This document shows positions 7,400 through 10,213 of a DNA stretch of 10,213 nucleotides, piece by piece. The first letter of the stretch is position 1, and every line of letters begins with the position of its first letter. Source of the DNA: Cruorifilaria tuberocauda (taxonomy: Eukaryota > Nematoda > Chromadorea > Rhabditida > Onchocercidae); contig JABVXU010001096.1 in the NCBI GenBank assembly GCA_013365365.1, forward strand, positions 1 through 10,213. The letters run 5' to 3'. Below the pieces are notes generated by a model. It saw only the letters and a list, made by a program, of their open reading frames with translations, was not told the origin of the DNA and did not search any database. The position numbers and the translations under genes were made by a program.

Positions 7400-7750
7400 T
7401 GAAATTATTTAAATTACTTATTCTTACTGTATTTTCAAATTTTACTATATTTTCAAATTTTATTTTCTTTATAAATAAAATCTTAAAAATGACTTATATC
7501 GAAATGATTACCTTAACGGTTACCATTAACTATTCCATTCTCAAACTTGTTTATCAAAAAAGGTAAAAAGTTATTTATCAATCATAAATTTTTTGTAAAT
7601 AAGTTTGAATTCATTGAATTCAGAGTTAATTATTAGAGTCATCATTTCAATATATGTCATTTCTAAGAATTTGTTTACGAAAAAAATAACTTGTTTCTGA
7701 ATTTTCAAATTTGAAAATACAGTAGAAGAGTAAGTTTGGATTTAATTAAA
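7400..7750. mobile_element. Long inverted repeat, about 350 bp, probably a foldback/MITE-type element
   Basis: The sequence folds symmetrically about base 7575. Matching blocks are 7427-7442 with 7707-7722 (16 of 16: CTGTATTTTCAAATTT and its complement), 7481-7511 with 7639-7669 (27 of 31), and 7537-7561 with 7589-7610 (near perfect with a 2-base gap). All pairs share the same centre, so this is one diverged palindrome with arms of about 160 bases. There is no coding capacity. It is most likely an old non-autonomous element. A transcript across it could form a long hairpin. Confidence 0.75.
7427..7462. repeat. 18-bp tandem duplication
   Basis: CTGTATTTTCAAATTTTA is followed directly by CTATATTTTCAAATTTTA (17 of 18 identical). 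It lies in the left arm of the long inverted repeat and is absent from the right arm, so it arose after the palindrome formed. Confidence 0.8.
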
Positions 7751-8257
7751 TTTGAATTGAATGTTTTTAAAATATTTTTCAAGAAAAAAAAAATTTTATT
7801 CCTTCTACAGACAATATATTTTGGTTAATACCGTAACTTGCTTACTTCTTCAAAAATACAAAAAAATACAGAAGTAGCTAAATTAAAGTAAAAAAAAAAG
7901 AAATTAATGAAATATATAGGAATTCAAGAAAGTAAAATTGGTAGGTAATACATGAAAAATTCAAGAGTTTAAAAATTCATGCTCGAAATTGAAAAGTTTC
8001 AAGAAAAATTCAATTCAGGAAATTCATTTGAAAGTTTTTTTTTCGAAATTTTAAAAGCTCAAGTTTTTTGTATACTAGTATATTTTCCTTTCGTATCTGA
8101 CCTCTGACATTAATTTTGGGTTGATGACTTTTTAGATTAAAATTAGACGATGGATATCTTTGAATAACTTGTAAAAAAAGATTAATCATTAATCAGGATG
8201 ATTGATCCTATCAGATCACAATTCATTTTTTAGATTCATTCTATCAAAATTTATTAT

Positions 8258-8424
8258 TTAAAAGTTCTTTGGATCATCACCTCCTGTTGGCTTGAGTTCT
8301 ATTTCTGGATAGGATACAAAAAGGTAGACTACTGAATTTCCTATTTTAAAGACCCATGACTAAGTTCTCTTAAACTAGCATTGGTTTCTAAATATTCTAG
8401 CAACCGAGATAAAGTAAATTTCAT
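8258..8424 (-). pseudogene. Two overlapping coding-like frames: small two-exon piece or frameshifted relic
   Basis: Frame 1 runs from ATG 8424 to TAG 8341 (27 residues, MKFTLSRLLEYLETNASLRE...). Frame 2, one base shifted, is open from 8359 to TAA 8258 and ends YPEIELKPTGGDDPKNF. Both look coding by residue content and base composition. They could be joined by a 44-base intron (donor GCTA|GTTTAAG at 8375, acceptor AAATTCAG ending at 8332; both phase 1), or they could be one old exon with a single-base frameshift near 8341-8359. AATAAA follows the second stop after two bases (8250-8255), very close. The family is not recognised. It may belong to a gene whose other exons I could not find. Confidence 0.35.
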
Positions 8425-9422
8425 GGAAATTTAATGATTTAATTTCATTTTTTTTAAAAATTTCATTTAAATTAAACAAAAAGGAATGAAAAAAGTTATT
8501 GCAATACAAAATATAGTTTAGGATTTTAAATCTGTATAACGAAATTAATTATGTCACACCAAAATTTATTTGTTCTTTGGTACTTATTAATAGACGAAAG
8601 GTTCAAATGTGAAAATATTTAGTAAATGTAATAATTTTTGAACTATATTACTTGATTATTTTCATTTCTAGTATCTTTTGTTTGACATCTTACTTTTGTC
8701 ACTTTGATGAAATCGGATCATATCGTAATCTTTGTTTCTCTTATACTGAGTATACATTTCGATAATTTACGGATATTTTAATAATCGATATTTACTATCA
8801 AATATTTGAAAGGATGGGTATGAATATGGTATGATCTATTAAAATATGCTAAAAATTAATGTTTGAAACTATTTCGTACGATTAAAGATAGTAATTTTCT
8901 TTTTATTTGATACAGTATTTTGATAAAATAGTGGTTTCTTTTGACTGAGTAGAAAAAATTCTAAAATGAAAGGTATCAAAAAGTAAATTTGATTTTAATA
9001 ACTTCCATAATTTTCATATACCTTATAAGTTATAACTTTTATAACTTTCAATAACTTTTATGTATGATAAGCAATTATGCAATATTTATTTTCATATTTA
9101 AAATGAGTCAATTTTGTTTCACTACAGAAAGTAAGTAACATAAAGTATGCTATCGTTTTTATAAATAATACGATAAATACTACAAATCGATAAACAATAC
9201 TTTTATTCCAAATTTAAAGTAAGAAATGAAAAAAATTACAAGTGCATTTCAGGAAGTATATAATACTCTGAAGTTTGATTTATTAATTACATTTTGTGTT
9301 TTGATTACTGTAAATAAGTATTCATATTCCATTGCATTTTAATTTAAGTCATTCTGTTCTAAAATTCAGCAATCTGATATTTGGTCGTTTTTTTTACCTA
9401 CAATCAAAAATGCCTTCTTTAC
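8425..9422. other. AT-rich stretch without a supported gene
   Basis: Both strands are broken by stops. It has several good-looking isolated acceptors in minus sense (TTTCTGTAG near 9123, CTACTCAG near 8947) with frames of only 20-25 codons behind them. These could be missed lectin exons, but none shows the Trp/Cys pattern. I see no repeats of note. Confidence 0.45.
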
Positions 9423-9588
9423 CTTGCATTGCCCGATTTTATCACTCATTTTAAACATTGATAACTTATCAAAATCAAATTTCATTATAATACAATTAAG
9501 TAAGCCTTACGAAGAAGTAATTTAGACATTGGTTACTTTGATCTTTCACATCTTGAATTTCAACGTTTGATATCAAGTGATTAATATT
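9423..9588 (-). CDS. Possible start of a second C-type lectin domain (two small exons)
   Basis: If the lectin exon at 9711 ends at CAA|GTACCT (9632), a 43-base intron leads to an exon at 9588-9511 (26 residues, ...DQSNQCLNYFF) with a strong donor TTC|GTAAGG. A 46-base intron then leads to 9464-9423 (14 residues, LSMFKMSDKIGQCK) with donor AAG|GTAAAG. All joints are phase 0. The pair gives C-x17-C with an FF after the first Cys, like the N-terminal loop of long-form lectin domains (CYKFF...W..A...C). I could not find the rest of such a domain further left. The acceptors (GGTAG, GATAAG) are poor, so this may be a decayed domain or coincidence. Confidence 0.3.
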
Positions 9589-10115
9589 CTACCTGATAAT
9601 CTTCTGTCGTTAACTTTTCAAAAGCAGGTACTTGATAACGACATAAAACGAAGAACCGTTGAAATTGTGAATTACAATCAACATCAAACATGGAATATTT
9701 CCCATTTTCATCTAAAAGAAAAAATAATAACTAAATATTTTTTATATTTGCATCAAAAAGTTAAAATTAAAAAGAGTTAAGTCCAACTTAATCTCTTACT
9801 CATTCTCAAGCTTATAAGTTACGATCAAGTTCAAAGTTCAAAATATTACTTATCACAAATCATATCCAAACAAATCATCAATCTATTCATCGACAAACTT
9901 TATAACTCTCAACTTTATATGAATTAGGAAGAGCATACGAGTATGAAGAAAGAATCGTCGACAATCATGCTTTCCGTGTGACGCAAAACGTGAAATGTAC
10001 TGATGACCGAGGAAAACAGTGTAGTTGAATGGTGATTTATCAAGCCAGTGAAATTGATTCTTTTCATAGGTCAATCCGATCAATAATGGCATAGGAGGTA
10101 ATAAGTGATGAAATG
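9581..10115 (-). CDS. C-type lectin domain protein, two 3' exons (gene continues beyond the right edge)
   Basis: Exon A is 10115-9939: acceptor TCTATTCAG, phase 1, donor ACTC|GTATGC. Exon B starts at 9711 after an excellent TTTTCTTTTAG, also phase 1; the intron is 227 bases. The joined frame shows the lectin-fold landmarks in order: LLIGLTYEKNQFHWLDKSPF (the IGL and W-D-S strand-turn), NYTVF, GKHDC, ENGKYSMFDVDC, then FFVLCRY. These supply three of the four conserved cysteines; the first must lie in the missing upstream exon. The sugar-binding motifs EPN/QPD and WND are not present: WND is replaced by FDV. Calcium-dependent sugar binding is therefore unlikely in this domain. Exon B reads on through VPAFEKLTTEDYQ to TAA at 9581, which I take as the stop; an alternative donor at 9632 would extend the gene. 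Such proteins are normally secreted or membrane-anchored; the N-terminus is outside the window. Confidence 0.7.
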
Positions 10116-10213
10116 CTGAATAGATCAGTTAATTGATAGCAACAGGATAGCTAGCACATGATAAAATTTGAACTAAACAATTTCTTTGATATTGATTAGA
10201 GTTAAATGAGATA
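10116..10213 (-). other. Intron of the C-type lectin gene (partial)
   Basis: In minus sense this AT-rich stretch ends in a pyrimidine-rich acceptor, CTGATCTATTCAG, and the lectin frame is closed by TAA a few codons upstream. The stretch is therefore the 3' part of an intron. The upstream exon with the first conserved Cys lies beyond the window. Confidence 0.55.

Larger units (their letters stand above)
7250..8257. other. Non-genic stretch or intron dominated by a long palindrome
   Basis: This may be intron or 5' flank of the minus-strand gene to its left. It contains the 350-bp inverted repeat (7400-7750), an 18-bp tandem duplication at 7427-7462, and a 59-codon minus-strand ORF at 8010-8189 (starts MINLFLQVIQRYP) that could be an upstream exon but has no good acceptor. 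Nothing else is supported. Confidence 0.5.

Noticed and set aside
9577..9780. Plus-strand 67-codon ORF starting at GTG
   Set aside because: It is antisense to the second lectin exon (9711-9581), which has clear Cys motifs and a TTTTCTTTTAG acceptor.
1..10213. tRNA, rRNA, CRISPR, bacterial (including Wolbachia-type) or viral sequence
   Set aside because: I saw no cloverleaf with box A/B, no rRNA-like blocks, no regular spacer array, no Shine-Dalgarno-led ORFs and no long intronless bacterial or viral coding region.

Overview
The window looks like nuclear DNA of an AT-rich nematode. A filarial-type (clade III) genome is my best guess, not an identification. The reasons are: overall A+T of roughly three quarters by eye; coding signal only in short, somewhat GC-richer exons; 3' splice sites of the nematode type (TTTTTCAG, TTTTCTTTTAG, TTTATTTCTCAG); inferred introns from about 43 to 580 bases; a C-type lectin domain; and palindromic MITE-like elements in introns. 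I see no bacterial operon, phage, viral, tRNA, rRNA or CRISPR signal. Single long ORFs are misleading here, so the genes below were put together by hand from exon pieces with matching splice phases. Exact boundaries need RNA data.

Layout. Bases 1-400 hold the last exon of a plus-strand gene that enters from the left. It is preceded by a 28-bp triple repeat in which every copy carries a 3' splice acceptor, and it is followed by AATAAA and a short hairpin. Bases 400-2315 have no convincing gene. Bases 2395-4624 (minus) hold a five-exon gene for an unrecognised, roughly 239-residue single-pass membrane protein with a polar, repeat-bearing tail. Its introns contain an 80-87-bp minisatellite, a 151-bp palindromic element and a solo half of that element. 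Bases 5667-6070 (minus) hold a fragment resembling the C-terminal end of a carboxylesterase/cholinesterase-like domain.

Bases 6374-7249 (minus) hold the two 3'-terminal exons of an acidic protein with a basic C-terminus. Two short motifs and their spacing recall the middle of condensin II kleisin CAP-H2, but this is tentative. Just upstream of it (7400-7750) is a 350-bp near-palindrome. Bases 8258-8424 (minus) hold two overlapping short coding-like frames, either a two-exon piece or a frameshifted relic. Bases 9581-10115 (minus) hold the last two exons of a C-type-lectin-domain gene that continues past the right edge. A possible second lectin-domain start lies at 9423-9588.

Apart from the left-edge exon, every coding piece I could support is on the minus strand. 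The genes look unrelated in function. I see no evidence that they work as a pathway, and the spacing does not suggest one operon.
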